The translations under genes were made by a program, and so were the position numbers. 64,000 bases of DNA. Source: Hemerocallis citrina. Its lineage: Eukaryota > Streptophyta > Magnoliopsida > Asparagales > Asphodelaceae. The stretch covers positions 143,724,697 through 143,788,696 of the forward strand of contig CM030360.1 of assembly GCA_017893485.1 (NCBI GenBank), written 5' to 3'. Position 1 is the stretch's first letter; every line of letters starts with the position of its first letter. Under the pieces are notes generated by a model that saw nothing but the letters and a program-made list of their open reading frames with translations, did no database searches and had not been told where the DNA came from. Shown one piece after another: positions 1 to 10,311 of the stretch.

Positions 1-1482
1 ACATGGATAAAACTACAAGCTATATAGCTATCCATTATCTTTTACATGCATTATGTATGCTAAATAACTAGTTTGTTATTATAGTTGTAGCTTCTGGCGG
101 GTACATGCCAAGTGAAAATTATGGTCAGACTAGTTTAAATATAAATTTTACCATTTTTGCAACAAAAAAAAATATTAAGCAACTAGTCTTAGACTGTAGA
201 TGATACAAAAGGGGGCAGCCTTAAAATCCAAGAAGTCAAACATTATATGAATTCAGAGAAATAATTGCATGTCCTTTTCGTATTACAACCCAAAAGCAAA
301 GATATATTTAAGTGGATGATTCACAACAAGCTAAGAGAAACAATAGGAATTAATATAAAGACTTGATGGTAGCAACCAGCAAATTTAATTTCCTAGACGT
401 GAGTTATCTTCCTACTCTCGATCATGGGTTGCTCTGGTTTACTGCCGGGGGTTGGTTGTCACACTGCCACGTAAAATTGAAGAGAATAAATTAAAGAGGA
501 CAAAGTGGAGATTAAATGAAAAGGAAAAGGAAAAGGAAAAAATACTTCTTGTGCATCTATTTACTAAAAAAAAGCATTATTAAATTAAAAAGAGAAGACC
601 AAAAAAAAGCAGGAAAAGAGAGGCCTTTAATATTGGATAAGAAGTTCAAGATAATTATGGATAATTTTTTATTTTTTTGGTTGGGATAGTTTAAATGTTG
701 ACCAGAAGAAAAGTTTAATTTATTTTATTAGTAATCTGCACGTGCTTTGCACGTCCTAATAAATATATTTTTAAAAGTAGATACTTAGATAAAATCTAGC
801 CTCGAATCTAACACATCTCTTTACTTATCACTACTCTTTATAAATTACTCTTAGTTGTATCAAAATTGATTTTATTTGAATGACACTTCTGTAAATAATT
901 ATGTCGTAAAAAAAATTTAAACTTTGAGAGTATTAAGATAATTAACAACAGTTGTGTAAATAAATGGTTAATATAATTCTCTCTTTAAAATGAATGGTTG
1001 AAATTATATTGTTGATTGTCTACAAATTACAGATTGCCTACATATGACAATTTCTGTTCTCCCATTATAATATGAGAGATATAATCAATTCAAAATATTC
1101 AATCTGCTTTATTTGGAAAGCCTCAAAATTTTAAAACTCTAGGATAACCCAAAATTTAATTGTAGAAGTTTTCCAAAGCTATGTAATTTTCGAAAATTGA
1201 GGTGTACTTCCTATATGTTCGCTGATACAGATCATTACAGACTGTCATTCATCTAGGTGTAGTTCCTATAATCCAACAACCAATACAGTGCACTAAAAAA
1301 TGCGCAAATTTATATCACTGTGATGGTGCTCTTAGAGTAACTCCTCGCATGGTGGGTTGTCATTCATTCTTGGCAATCATAAGATGACTACTCTAAAAAG
1401 TAACAATAAGTTCTAAATCCATAGCTGTCATTTAGGTTGCAAAATATGTATAAAATAGTGTATAATATTGTGTGTATATATA
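1..1482. other. AT-rich noncoding DNA with an old repeat remnant
   Basis: No reading frame or RNA gene is supportable here. The stretch from about 1351 to 1475 is a diverged copy of the unit tandemly duplicated at 6566-6873: both carry the same order of words around 'ccatag.tgtcattt' and 'aaatatgtataaaatagtg'. It ends in a TA microsatellite that served as the insertion target of the hAT element that follows. Confidence 0.6.
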
Positions 1483-1504
1483 TATATATCCAGGGCCGGC
1501 CCAA
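1483..1504 (+). repeat. hAT left target duplication and terminal inverted repeat
   Basis: Positions 1483-1490 (tatatatc) are the target duplication and 1491-1504 the left terminal inverted repeat. A subterminal stretch, 'gaggcctaaagcgaa', at about 1512 pairs with 'ggaggcctaaagcc' near the right end, extending the end similarity imperfectly. Confidence 0.9.
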
Positions 1505-1588
1505 CACTTATTGAGGCCTAAAGCGAACTCCAAAAATGAGGTCTTTTAGAAGTTTATAATAATATTTTGTTAAAATTAATATATTTTA

Positions 1589-4102
1589 TTAAAATGTTAT
1601 CTTTCGGGCTTTTTGAGATGCAAAATCATTTATTATATTATTGTAATCAATTTCACTTAACATTTCTTTTTCAATTGATAATAAAGCCAAACCATTTAAT
1701 CTTTGTTGAGACATTGTTGATCTTAGATAAGATTTTATTAATTTTAGTTTTGAAAAACTTCTTTCCGCCGAAGCAACAGTTACGGGAACAGTTAACATTA
1801 TTCTATAAGCAATATATGCATTTGGAAAAGAATCAAGTCTTTTAATATAATTAAGTATGTCAATTGGTGTATCATTTTCCACTTGTATAATTTCTCTTAA
1901 AATTTTCAGTTCTAAAAATAAATCTAACCCAACAATATCCGAGTTGTCCTCATATCTTAATGATCGTTCAAGGTTAACACAACTTTCTTTTAAAATTTCA
2001 ATTTCTAATGACCTTAATTTCTCAATACTAAATAGAAAACCAAAAGTATCTTGATATATTTTAAATTGTTCAAATCTACTTTCGAATGAAATAATTGCTT
2101 GATCTATTATGTACAAGAAGTAGTCAGTTTTAAATGATTCTTCAGGAGATTTTAAAACTTCATTGTCCATAATCTCATCAAATTGTTTCTTTCTACGAAT
2201 AACACGTTTTTCACGAAACTTGGGTTCTATATCCATTTCAATAGCAATTTCTTTAGCAGAAATTATAGCATTTTCTAATCCATCTTCCCTATATTTTTCA
2301 AAAAAAGAAATAAGACATTTCAATTGTTCTATAGCAACATCTATCCGCATATCCTTTGATTGAAAGTTTTTACTAACTGAATTTACCGCAAACAATATCT
2401 CATACCAAATAGTCATGCCTAACAAAAACTCAAAATTTTCAAGCTCATAAATCGCTAAACATTCAGCTTCACTTTTTATTTTAGGTTCATCATTAACTTC
2501 TACTAATTTCAATAAAGCATCTCTTATTTGTGAAGTTTGAAATCTTAAAGCTTTTACACTTTCAACACGACTTTCCCAACGTGTTTGTGACAATGATTTA
2601 AGAGTTAGGCTAGGGATATGATCTTGTAGAATTTTCCATCTTTTAGTTGAAGAAGAAAATAGTGTATATATACGTTGCAACACTCCAAAAAAAGATGTAG
2701 CTTTACTACAACAATTAGCCATATCATAAAGTACTAAATTTAAACTATGATAACCACATGGAGTATAAAATGATCTAGGATTAATGTCTAAAAATCTTTT
2801 TTGAACACCTTGGTGTTTTCCTTTCATATTAGACCCATTATCATAATCTTGTCCTCTCATATTACTAATATCAAGTCCAATAGTATTTATTTCATTGATA
2901 ATAGCATCAAATAGACCTTTTCCAGTTGTATCATCTACTTTTAAAAATTTTAAAAAATATTCATTGATTTGTACTTTGGTTGAAGAAGTATCCACACAAC
3001 GTATTACAATAGACATTTGTTCTTGATGACTTATATCAGGAGTGCAATCAAGTATGATTGAAAAATATTTTGCGTTCAAAATTTTTGTTAAAATTTTAGT
3101 CTTAATTTCATTTTCTAGCAAATTTATTAATTCATTTTGTATTCTATGTCCAAGATAATGATTATGAATTTCATTATCTTTAATTCGACGAATGTGTTCT
3201 TGCATTATAGGATCAAATTCTGCAATCATTTCAATTATGCATAAAAAATTTCCATTATTTTCTTGATATATCTTTTCGTTTGTCCCACGAAAGGCCAAGT
3301 TATTTTTTCCAAGAGTTTTAACAACTGCGATAATTCTAAATAATACATTCCTCCAATGCTCCCTATCTCTATTTATTTTTTCTTGAACATGTTTGTCAAT
3401 TGTTTTATTTTTTATCAATCTCATTTCTAAATCACTCCATAAACTCATATTAGTGATATGCTCATTACTTATCTCATGATTCTTCAACTTAGAACTAATA
3501 TTTCTCCAATCCCTACTACCTTCACTTGCTAATTTACTTGTACTAGAAAGAGCATTAAATAATTTACAACAAAAACAAAATACTTTATCTAAATCTTGGG
3601 AATATACCAACCATCTTCTTTCACGCTTTTCTCCGTTGGACAACTTTTGAATGTAAAGTGATGACGAAAAATGTCTTGCAAATTCATCCTTAGGAAAATC
3701 TATATCGGTAATTTTAAGAGGACAATTTTCTACTAATAAATCTCTCAAACTTGTATCAATATTTGTCCATTGACTTGGATCAAATATATTTTTAATAGTA
3801 GATTCTTCTAATATTTCTTCTCTATCTTCACTAAGGGTATGAGAATCAATACAATCTTGTTCATTAACTAATACTTCTTCTCTATTTTCATTTTCATTAG
3901 TAACTTGTTCATCAACTACCATTTCTTCTCTATTTTCATTTGTGTCTATATTGTTAACTTGTTCATTAAGTAAATGATCATTATCTTTTTTGTTTGTTTT
4001 AACAAATTTATCTAAAGCACCCTTTTGTGATTCAATTAAAGCTTCAACTCTTTTTTTTTTTTTAAGTTTCGAATAACCTGATTCAAATTTCCTAGTTGAC
4101 AT
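1589..4102 (-). CDS. hAT transposase (ZMYM1 / DUF4371 type, TTF zinc finger, HAT dimerisation domain)
   Basis: An uninterrupted 837-residue frame. It would catalyse cut-and-paste transposition of its own element in the nucleus. The N-terminus has a basic stretch (SKLKKKKRV, 11-19) and acidic near-repeats (ENREEMVV, ENREEVLV, about 56-79). A TTF-type zinc-finger-like region follows at about 145-215, with FCFCCKLFN at 175-183. The DUF4371/RNase H-like core has ILDCTPD (350-356, first candidate catalytic Asp), RGQDYDNGSNMKG (416-428) and CGYHSLNL (449-456, the hAT CHxxNL-type motif). A TRWE motif comes next, and the C-terminal HAT dimerisation segment contains SAERSFSKLKLIKS. Length and domain order fit plant 'zinc finger MYM-type protein 1-like' transposases. 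The first ATG at 4102 lies just after an AT-rich leader and is kept as the start. No internal stop or frameshift is visible. Confidence 0.92.
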   Translation of the reverse strand: MSTRKFESGYSKLKKKKRVEALIESQKGALDKFVKTNKKDNDHLLNEQVNNIDTNENREEMVVDEQVTNENENREEVLVNEQDCIDSHTLSEDREEILEESTIKNIFDPSQWTNIDTSLRDLLVENCPLKITDIDFPKDEFARHFSSSLYIQKLSNGEKRERRWLVYSQDLDKVFCFCCKLFNALSSTSKLASEGSRDWRNISSKLKNHEISNEHITNMSLWSDLEMRLIKNKTIDKHVQEKINRDREHWRNVLFRIIAVVKTLGKNNLAFRGTNEKIYQENNGNFLCIIEMIAEFDPIMQEHIRRIKDNEIHNHYLGHRIQNELINLLENEIKTKILTKILNAKYFSIILDCTPDISHQEQMSIVIRCVDTSSTKVQINEYFLKFLKVDDTTGKGLFDAIINEINTIGLDISNMRGQDYDNGSNMKGKHQGVQKRFLDINPRSFYTPCGYHSLNLVLYDMANCCSKATSFFGVLQRIYTLFSSSTKRWKILQDHIPSLTLKSLSQTRWESRVESVKALRFQTSQIRDALLKLVEVNDEPKIKSEAECLAIYELENFEFLLGMTIWYEILFAVNSVSKNFQSKDMRIDVAIEQLKCLISFFEKYREDGLENAIISAKEIAIEMDIEPKFREKRVIRRKKQFDEIMDNEVLKSPEESFKTDYFLYIIDQAIISFESRFEQFKIYQDTFGFLFSIEKLRSLEIEILKESCVNLERSLRYEDNSDIVGLDLFLELKILREIIQVENDTPIDILNYIKRLDSFPNAYIAYRIMLTVPVTVASAERSFSKLKLIKSYLRSTMSQQRLNGLALLSIEKEMLSEIDYNNIINDFASQKARKITF

Positions 4103-4901
4103 TTATATATTTAAAAAAAAAACAATAAAAATTAACACTAAATAAAGGCGCCACTAAATTAACACTAAAAATTAACACTAAATAAATTAACACTAAAAAT
4201 TAACACTAAATAAATTAACAATAAAAATTAACAGTATAGAAAATTAAATATATAGGATTCAAATTAAAAGCAAGTTTGGTTAGAACAATACAACCTATTT
4301 GGTCTGGTCAAGAAAAACTTTAGCGTCTGCTGTGGGCTGTGGCCTGTGCCTGTGGGAGGGGCCAGAGGGGCTGTGGCCTGTGGCTGTGGGCGGCTGAGCG
4401 GAGCGGGGCTGCGGGGGAAGCGAGGCCCGGAGGCAGAGGCGTGGTGGCCCCTTGCGCCGAGTTGCCGGCCGGAGAGGGCGATCGCCGACGCTGAGAATAT
4501 CAGAGAGTGAGCGAGAGGGAGACTAGAGACTGAGAGAGTGAGAGTTCGGAGAGAGGGAGACTGGAGTCTAGAGAGTTCGGAATTCGGAAATCGGAGTGAG
4601 AGAGATCAGAGAGAGATCAGAGATGTGAGATGGCTCATGGCTGGATTGGTGGATTGGGAATTTGGGATTTGGGGATTTTAATTGAGAGAGATTAGAGGCC
4701 GTTAGGCCGTTCGTAAATCAAGGACTTCTTTGATTGAATCATTGAAGGAGTCATTAATGGAAACTTGGAAAGAATAGGGAAGATGAATAGCCAGAATAGG
4801 CAGTAATCAGTATGACAGTATAGGCAGTATAGGGGGAGACTGAAAATTGGAGGCCTAAAACAAGGGGGAGGCCTAAAGCCCTTGCTTTAGCTGCTTCCCC
4901 C
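4103..4901 (-). other. 5' region of the hAT transposase, with a GC-rich island
   Basis: This is the upstream side of the minus-strand transposase inside the element. Next to the ATG are short AT-rich repeats of 'ttaacactaaa' (about 4131-4230). Then comes a strikingly GC-rich, CpG-rich patch (about 4320-4495) and a GA-rich low-complexity stretch (about 4500-4640). The GC island contrasts with the AT-rich transposase and may hold its promoter, but no core promoter element can be assigned. Confidence 0.5.
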
Positions 4902-4923
4902 TTGGGCCGGGCCTGTATATATC
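4902..4923 (-). repeat. hAT right terminal inverted repeat and target duplication
   Basis: Positions 4902-4915 are the right terminal inverted repeat, complementary to the left one except at one base. Positions 4916-4923 (tatatatc) repeat the 8 bases found just left of the element. Confidence 0.9.
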
Positions 4924-4955
4924 TATATCTATATATATATGGAAAAAAGCAGTAT

Positions 4956-5947
4956 GAGTGTTTGGTTGAAGGGGAATGAAGGGGAGGAGAGGGGTTTTTT
5001 AAATTTTTTCATGTTTGGTTCATTTTTTAGGAGGGGAGGAGAGGAAAATGGGGGGGTGCAACACCTCTCCTAAGTCAATTTTGGCTCCCCTCCAAAAGTG
5101 GGGGATTTAGAAGGGAGAGAAATTATGTCTAATTTTTTAATGTGAATGGACTAAATTGTCCTTTTAGTTAGTTCACTTTGATATTTTCCCTCTTCAATCT
5201 CCACATCATCTTCGTTGTTGTATATGTCAGATTTGAACAAGTAGTTGTTCTGGCCTCTATGTTTCTTGCTCTCTGGTGTGATTACAACGAGATTGTAAAT
5301 GAAAATTGATAAGCAAAGGCTTTCGTTCTGACCCTTCTCTTTGAATGAAACACCCTACTTGTGTTCAGATATTGCTTTGAGGGATTGTTCTCTTTTCTTT
5401 AAGATATTATGATTACATGCACATGGCTTCAGTTGACAACCGCACAAGTTAACAAATCTTGAACTAATTGATTCTGAAATTTGAACTACCAGTCTGTTAT
5501 CTACTACCATCAAATTAACATTTTCTATATCATGGTTCATATTAGGTTCAGATATCTACCGGCTAAAATTGTGGAAACTATCATATAGGTTCAGATATTT
5601 GAATCTTGTTAATAATCGATTCAAGATATTTATTTGAGATACGGAAATTGTCTATTTTTTATCTTTATATTTAAAGACTAATGTCTGAAACATCTAATTA
5701 TTGACACTAAATTTTAAATTATAAAGTTCCTACTAGCATGTGGCTAAGGGTATAAAAGTAATTTTATTATAAAATTCATTCCCTTCCCTTGTGAACCAAT
5801 CAAGAAGATAATTATTTTTTCTCCCCTCCACTCTTTTGAACCAAACAGAGTCTTCATTAAATCCCTCCCCTCCCTTTCCCTCCCCTCCCCTCCCCTCCGT
5901 TAAAATCCCTCCCTTCCTCTCCCCTCCCCTCCTTTGAACCAAACAGA
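4956..5947. mobile_element. Fold-back (MITE-like) element with purine/pyrimidine-rich arms
   Basis: The left arm starts tgtttggttgaa (about 4959) and runs through G/A-rich sequence, with a second tgtttggttca at about 5012. The right arm is its inverted counterpart: ttgaaccaaacagag at about 5835-5850 and again at 5934-5947, separated by C/T-rich sequence. Each arm thus carries the same terminal word twice. The roughly 780-bp centre has no gene. This fits a noncoding fold-back element about 1 kb long. No clean target duplication is visible, so the exact ends and superfamily are uncertain. Confidence 0.55.
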
Positions 5948-5950
5948 GCC

Positions 5951-6062
5951 AAATTTACTAAATTGATGAGGTTGTCTGCATGTGATTGGAAAATTCGTCC
6001 AATGTATCACATGCATGTCACATCATCAATTGTTCATTTACTAAATAAGTAGTTGCTCATAT

Positions 6063-6065
<3 letters not shown>
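5951..6065. repeat. Partial copy of the hairpin MITE at 6157-6328
   Basis: The segment from 'ttgatgaggttgtctgcatgtgattgg' to 'tagttgctcatatccc' matches the centre and right arm of the MITE downstream, with substitutions (aagtagttgctcat here, gagcaagttgctcat there). The left arm is mostly missing. It stops where the CT microsatellite begins. Confidence 0.65.

Positions 6066-6156
<91 letters not shown>
6066..6156. repeat. Compound microsatellite (CT)n(TA)n
   Basis: A CT dinucleotide run to about 6107 passes directly into a TA run to 6156. The TA run forms the left flank of the MITE at 6157; another TA run (about 6329-6353) forms its right flank. Confidence 0.95.
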
Positions 6157-6159
<3 letters not shown>

Positions 6160-6328
6160 AAAAAGGGTTATGAGCAACTTGCTCATTTAGTAAATAAGCA
6201 ATTGATGATGTGGCATACATGTGATTGGAAAATCCTTAAAAGGATTAGTTGTCCAACATATCACATGCATGCCACATAATCAATTGCTCATTTACTAAAT
6301 GAGCAAGTTGCTCATATCCCTTTTACCC
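6157..6328. mobile_element. Short hairpin MITE in a TA microsatellite
   Basis: A 172-bp noncoding element that is almost entirely an inverted repeat. The left arm from 6157 (gggaaaaagggttatgagca, then acttgctcatttagtaaat) is mirrored by the right arm ending at 6328 (tttactaaatgagcaagttg, then ctcatatcccttttaccc). TA repeats lie on both sides, so a TA or longer TA-rich target duplication cannot be measured. A degraded copy lies just upstream at 5951-6065. Confidence 0.75.
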
Positions 6329-6355
6329 ATATATATATATATATATATATATATG

Positions 6356-6565
6356 CAAATTGGTGGGAAAAGAGAAAAAGTTCCGTGATTAAAAGAGAAA
6401 AAGTTCGGTGATTAAACATATGACAATTGCCATTTTGTTTGCCAGATTTGAGGAAAGAAATGACATTTCTCAAATTTGGCAATCCAAATTAGAGGTTGGT
6501 GTAGGAGATTTTTGTCATTTGGGTTGCCAAATATGAAAATCATAATCCAAATAACTACTTGGTGG
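6356..6565. repeat. Dispersed AT-rich repeat, second copy at 23188-23370
   Basis: Starting 'ttggtgggaaaagagaaaaag', this stretch is closely matched in the same orientation at about 23188-23370, just outside the other end of the inverted-arm element. Shared words include 'cattttgtttgcca', 'ggcatttct'-like and 'gccaaatatgaaaat'. No coding potential is seen. Confidence 0.6.
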
Positions 6566-6870
6566 GTGGATTGTCATTTTTATTGTTGGCAACCAAAATG
6601 ATAACTTTTCTCTTTAACTCTAAGTTCTACATCCATAGTTGTCATTTGGGTTGGCAAATATGTATAAAATAGTGCATAATAGTGTATAATAATATATATA
6701 TTATTATAATAGTGTGTACGTGGATTGTCATTTTTATTGTTGGCAACCAAAATGATAACTTTTCTCTTTAACTCTAAGTTCTACATCCATAGTTGTCATT
6801 TGGGTTGGCAAATATGTATAAAATAGTGCATAATAGTGTATAATAATATATATATTATTATAATAGTGTG

Positions 6871-6873
<3 letters not shown>
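6566..6873. repeat. Tandem duplication of a 154-bp unit
   Basis: Unit 1 is 6566-6719 and unit 2 is 6720-6873; I see no difference between them. Each unit starts 'gtggattgtcatttttattg' and ends 'ataatagtgtgtac'. A diverged single copy is at about 1351-1475. Identity of the two units indicates a recent local duplication. It continues into TACA and TA microsatellites (about 6870-6922). Confidence 0.85.
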
Positions 6874-6922
<49 letters not shown>

Positions 6923-6925
<3 letters not shown>

Positions 6926-7958
6926 AGCTTCGGTTGTGCACTAGCCCAGGGCACACAGCCGTGTGCACTCGTCCTAACCGTCCGATCTTATAGCTTGATC
7001 ATGATCGCCATCCAACGGTATGAAACTGCTCCTGCTCATCTGACTTAGCTGGGAGGGTAAATGCATCATTTCATACCCCCCTCATCCCCAAATCTCCTCT
7101 CAGATCCTCACGCTCTCAGATCGCCTACGCTCACGCTCATGCTCACCATTCTTCCCTCTCCTTCGACGCCTTTTCAAAACCCTAGCTCCCAAAAATCCCC
7201 AAATCTCCTCGTGCTCTCATCCTCATGACGCTCCCATCATCCTCACGCTATCACCTTCGTCCCTCTCCTAGTCATCTTCTCAAAACCCTAGCTCCACTAA
7301 ACTCCCAAATTGAAACTGCATTCGAAATCCACCAAACCCTTGCTCCGAATCCATTTGATCCCTACTGAGTGTTCCCCTTCAATCCAGTGAAATCAAGCAA
7401 ATCCTACCTCTCACATTTATTTGAGTTGCACCATATCAAAGAGATCTCAGGTATAAACTTTTTTCCTTTATTTCAGTTCAATCGAAACCCTAATTTATAT
7501 CAAGATCGGTTGTTTTTTTTAATGCTTTCATCTCCAATTGTTTAAAATTAAGTTAAATTAGGTTTAATTTTTTGGGCTACTTCATTGTTAAACTTGTTAG
7601 AATGTACTCAGTTAGTTCATAGCTAATTTCGTAGCACAAGGGAAAAATTCTAGATGATTGTTCATAAGTTGAAATATACACAGGATCTCATATTTGAGAC
7701 ATTTGAAATGATTTTCCTGTGCATTAATGAATTAAATGCCATAGTAAGTAATTGAACTAAACTATTGTAGTATATTAGCACTACTTTCTCCATGATTTGA
7801 AATGATTTTTGCCTAATTTTTAGTTGTTGATGCATCATGCTCACTATTAGATATGTTGTCATGCCATTTTAAACTGATTTTGTTTTTTTTTTTGGAACCC
7901 CAAGGTATAATATTTTATCTTCAAATGAGTTAAATGGAAACCCTAGTTTCTTCTTGGA
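6923..7958 (+). repeat. Left inverted arm, with 5'UTR/intron-like sequence
   Basis: Near the end is a small hairpin-forming word, gcacacagccgtgtgc. Then come C-rich, 'aaaaccctagctcc' sequence (7170-7300) typical of plant 5' leaders, and a good splice donor, gatctcag|gtataaac, at about 7451. The arm therefore looks like an inward-reading promoter, 5'UTR and first intron. Similarity to the right arm stops after 'tagtttcttcttgga' near 7957. Confidence 0.7.
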
Positions 7959-9622
7959 TTAATCTTCTCAAAAAAAATTTGGTAAGTTGCAGAGCTTCAT
8001 TAAATTAGGTAGATTGGGGAATAGATTGTGGATAGATTTGGGATAGTAATTTGTAGATTTTTTAGTTTATGGGGTAGTAAGTTGCAAACTTTTAATCGGA
8101 AAGCATTGTTCATTGGGGGATAGATTAGGATAGTAATTTGCAGAATTTTTATCGCCAATTTACTTACTTTTGTTTCTTTTTTTCATATTTCTCAGTGCAT
8201 TCATTGGAGAAGTGGTGAAACTACCCCTTTGTTAACAGTGATTTTCTTGCTTTTAAAACTTTGCTTCATACCAATGTTTTATTATGTTTGATTAAATGTG
8301 ATTGTAACATATGTTATCTTAGAATTTTTATTGGAAATGCAATGTTCGTATGAGGTAAAATTTGTGATAGTAAAGTTGCAGATTTATAATATTTGTTAGA
8401 ATGAGAATTGTTTATAATATCGAGTGACCTATTGTATGTTTTGTTGGGTAGAGAATTATGGGGAAGAAGAGGATAAAGATGCTACAATTAGAGAATTGTA
8501 TGATGATCTTGTGATTCAGCCATTGTTGAGGTCAGAAGATTGTGATGGTGCGAGGAAGAGTGGTTACAGGGCAGGTGCAAGGCATTATTCGGTGCTCGGA
8601 TTTCTCTGTGGGGTATTGTTTATATTTTGGTATTTTGGCAGATGTATCTATCTTCTATGTTGTATTTTGGTGGTGGCGGTATATTTTGGATGTATTTTGG
8701 AGGATGTCTCTATGTTCTATGTTGTATTTTGGTATGTTGTAAAGTCTACTATGTAATGTATAATGATATGTAAGGTCTCTTGCTGTTGTTTCTGGATTGA
8801 GTAAAAATGCATTTGTAAGATACTTTGGTCTACTTTGGTATGTTGTATGGTCTACTTTGGTACCAATGTATATTTAATCGACTAGACAAATCTGTAAGAC
8901 CTTATAATTGAAGTTATGAAAATCAGTCTTGAATAAGGGTCTCAAGTATAGCAAACAGAGCTTGTTATATATTATACTATTTTGGAATATAACTGAAATG
9001 ATGTCTGTGTTAATGTAGTGTAGATATTTGTTTCCTTACTACCATGTGTTGCTATAAGAATTTAGGTTGTTATAGGGCAAACTGGTAAAATGGGGTCTCG
9101 TATTTGCAATAAGTAGAAGGAGTAGAAGTATTGGGATCAGAGACTGCAGATTCAATTAAGTATCTGATGGAGAAATGGATGAGATGGTATGTTTTTTGCG
9201 GACTATATGTTATATATGTACAATGCTACTTATCATTGTTTCAGGAAATTCACTTCTAATTTTAGAGTAGGTTGAAAATCAAGTAGAAATTGGCTGTTTG
9301 GAATCAATGAAATCTGAAGATGATCTTGATTGGTACTTTCTTGAAAATGATATGTATCTTTTCACTTCTAAGATGAGGAGTTATCCATCTAGAAGTAAAA
9401 CCTTCAGAATTTTAAGCTTGTCCTGAGGTCCACTGCTTTACCATCCTGACATTTGGCACTCTGATATGCAAGGTAAAGCTCTTATGTTTTGAAAATACAA
9501 TGGTGCAATCAAGAGTTAAAGAGTTCAAGACTGCCTCAAGAGTTCAAGCTGAGTCAATCCTAAATGTATCAAATATTGTTCAGTGGTGCATGATCTCCCG
9601 CATAAGAAGAAAGTATCCACAA
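7959..9622 (+). other. Unique interior of the inverted-arm element; possible captured exon
   Basis: AT-rich sequence. A 110-codon plus-strand frame occupies 8424-8756. Its first part (ENYGEEEDKDATIRELYDDL) looks protein-like and is preceded by a possible splice acceptor (ttgttgggtag, about 8452). Its second half is low-complexity, from repeats of 'tattttggtatgttgt'. I recognise no family. It could be a captured or degraded exon joined to the 5'UTR-like left arm, or chance. Confidence 0.3.
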
Positions 9623-9627
9623 TTATC

Positions 9628-10308
9628 TGTTGGGGTTTATGGATCCAATACACGATAATGGAGTTGAAGAAGATAGTCGGGAACGAGAGTCGAAGTGGGA
9701 GCAACAAGTCAAGAGTAGCAAGAGCTACAGCAGAGTTGCGGTCGACCGCACCCCCCGATCGCCCAGGCAAAAAGACCGGTCGACCGCGCAGTCGACCGTC
9801 CTGCTCTCTGACTCAACTCTGTAGCTTGAAGGAATGACCGGTCGACCGTGCAGTCGATCGACCCGCTCTCTGTTGGATTTCGTGCATTCGAGGGAGAAGA
9901 CCGGTCGACCATCAAGATGGACCGGTCAACCGTCCCGATGCTGATTAATGAGCAGCTGAGATGGAAAGTTATGGAATCCTATATATATTGTATTGTGTAT
10001 GATTTTAGGGTTAAGCCAAGAGAAAATAGAGATCTACCAGTCGTCATTAAGATTGAGGGAGATAGAGAGAAACCCTACACCTTGGTGGTGAGCTCTTGAG
10101 AGATTTGTAAACCTAATCTTCATATTTCTAGTGAAAATTGCAGGAGTGTCTCTGCACGGGGAAGTAGCCATTGTTTGGGTGAACCTCGATAAAAATCTTG
10201 TGTGTTCTTGTGTGTTGCTTTTTCTTGTTCTTTGTTCTCTTGTTTTGGTTCTACAGTTCTTGCATCTCATTGTCATTGTTGAGTTTATTCTGCAGTTAGA
10301 AGTCAACA
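9628..10308 (+). repeat. Copia-1 5' LTR (681 bp)
   Basis: It begins tgttggggtttatgg and ends agtcaaca. A TATA-like word, cctatatatattg, sits near 9980 and the transcript would start shortly after. The U3 part holds a cluster of ggtcgacc palindromes (9738-9936). It differs from the 3' LTR by scattered substitutions, so the insertion is not brand new. Confidence 0.93.
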
Positions 10309-10311
10309 AAA

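Larger units (their letters stand above)
1491..4915 (-). mobile_element. Complete hAT-family DNA transposon
   Basis: A 3,425-bp element. Its ends are 14-bp terminal inverted repeats, cagggccggcccaa at 1491-1504 and the complement of ttgggccgggcctg at 4902-4915, matching at 13 of 14 positions. It is flanked by an identical 8-bp duplication, tatatatc, at 1483-1490 and 4916-4923. An 8-bp duplication with CAGGG-type ends is the hallmark of plant hAT elements. It encodes one minus-strand transposase of the ZMYM1/DUF4371 type. The intact frame, near-perfect ends and exact target duplication suggest a fairly recent insertion. Confidence 0.93.

Noticed and set aside
723..760. gcacgtgctttgcacgtc as a G-box promoter
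   Set aside because: A G-box-like palindrome, but no gene starts nearby on either strand.
8542..8742. Second frame overlapping the 8424-8756 frame
   Set aside because: A shadow of low-complexity 'tattttgg' repeats; no protein-like composition.
9525..9915. Several overlapping 65-85 codon frames on both strands
   Set aside because: They lie in the copia-1 5' LTR and recur in the 3' LTR at 15601-15986; the palindromic GC-rich motif opens all frames.
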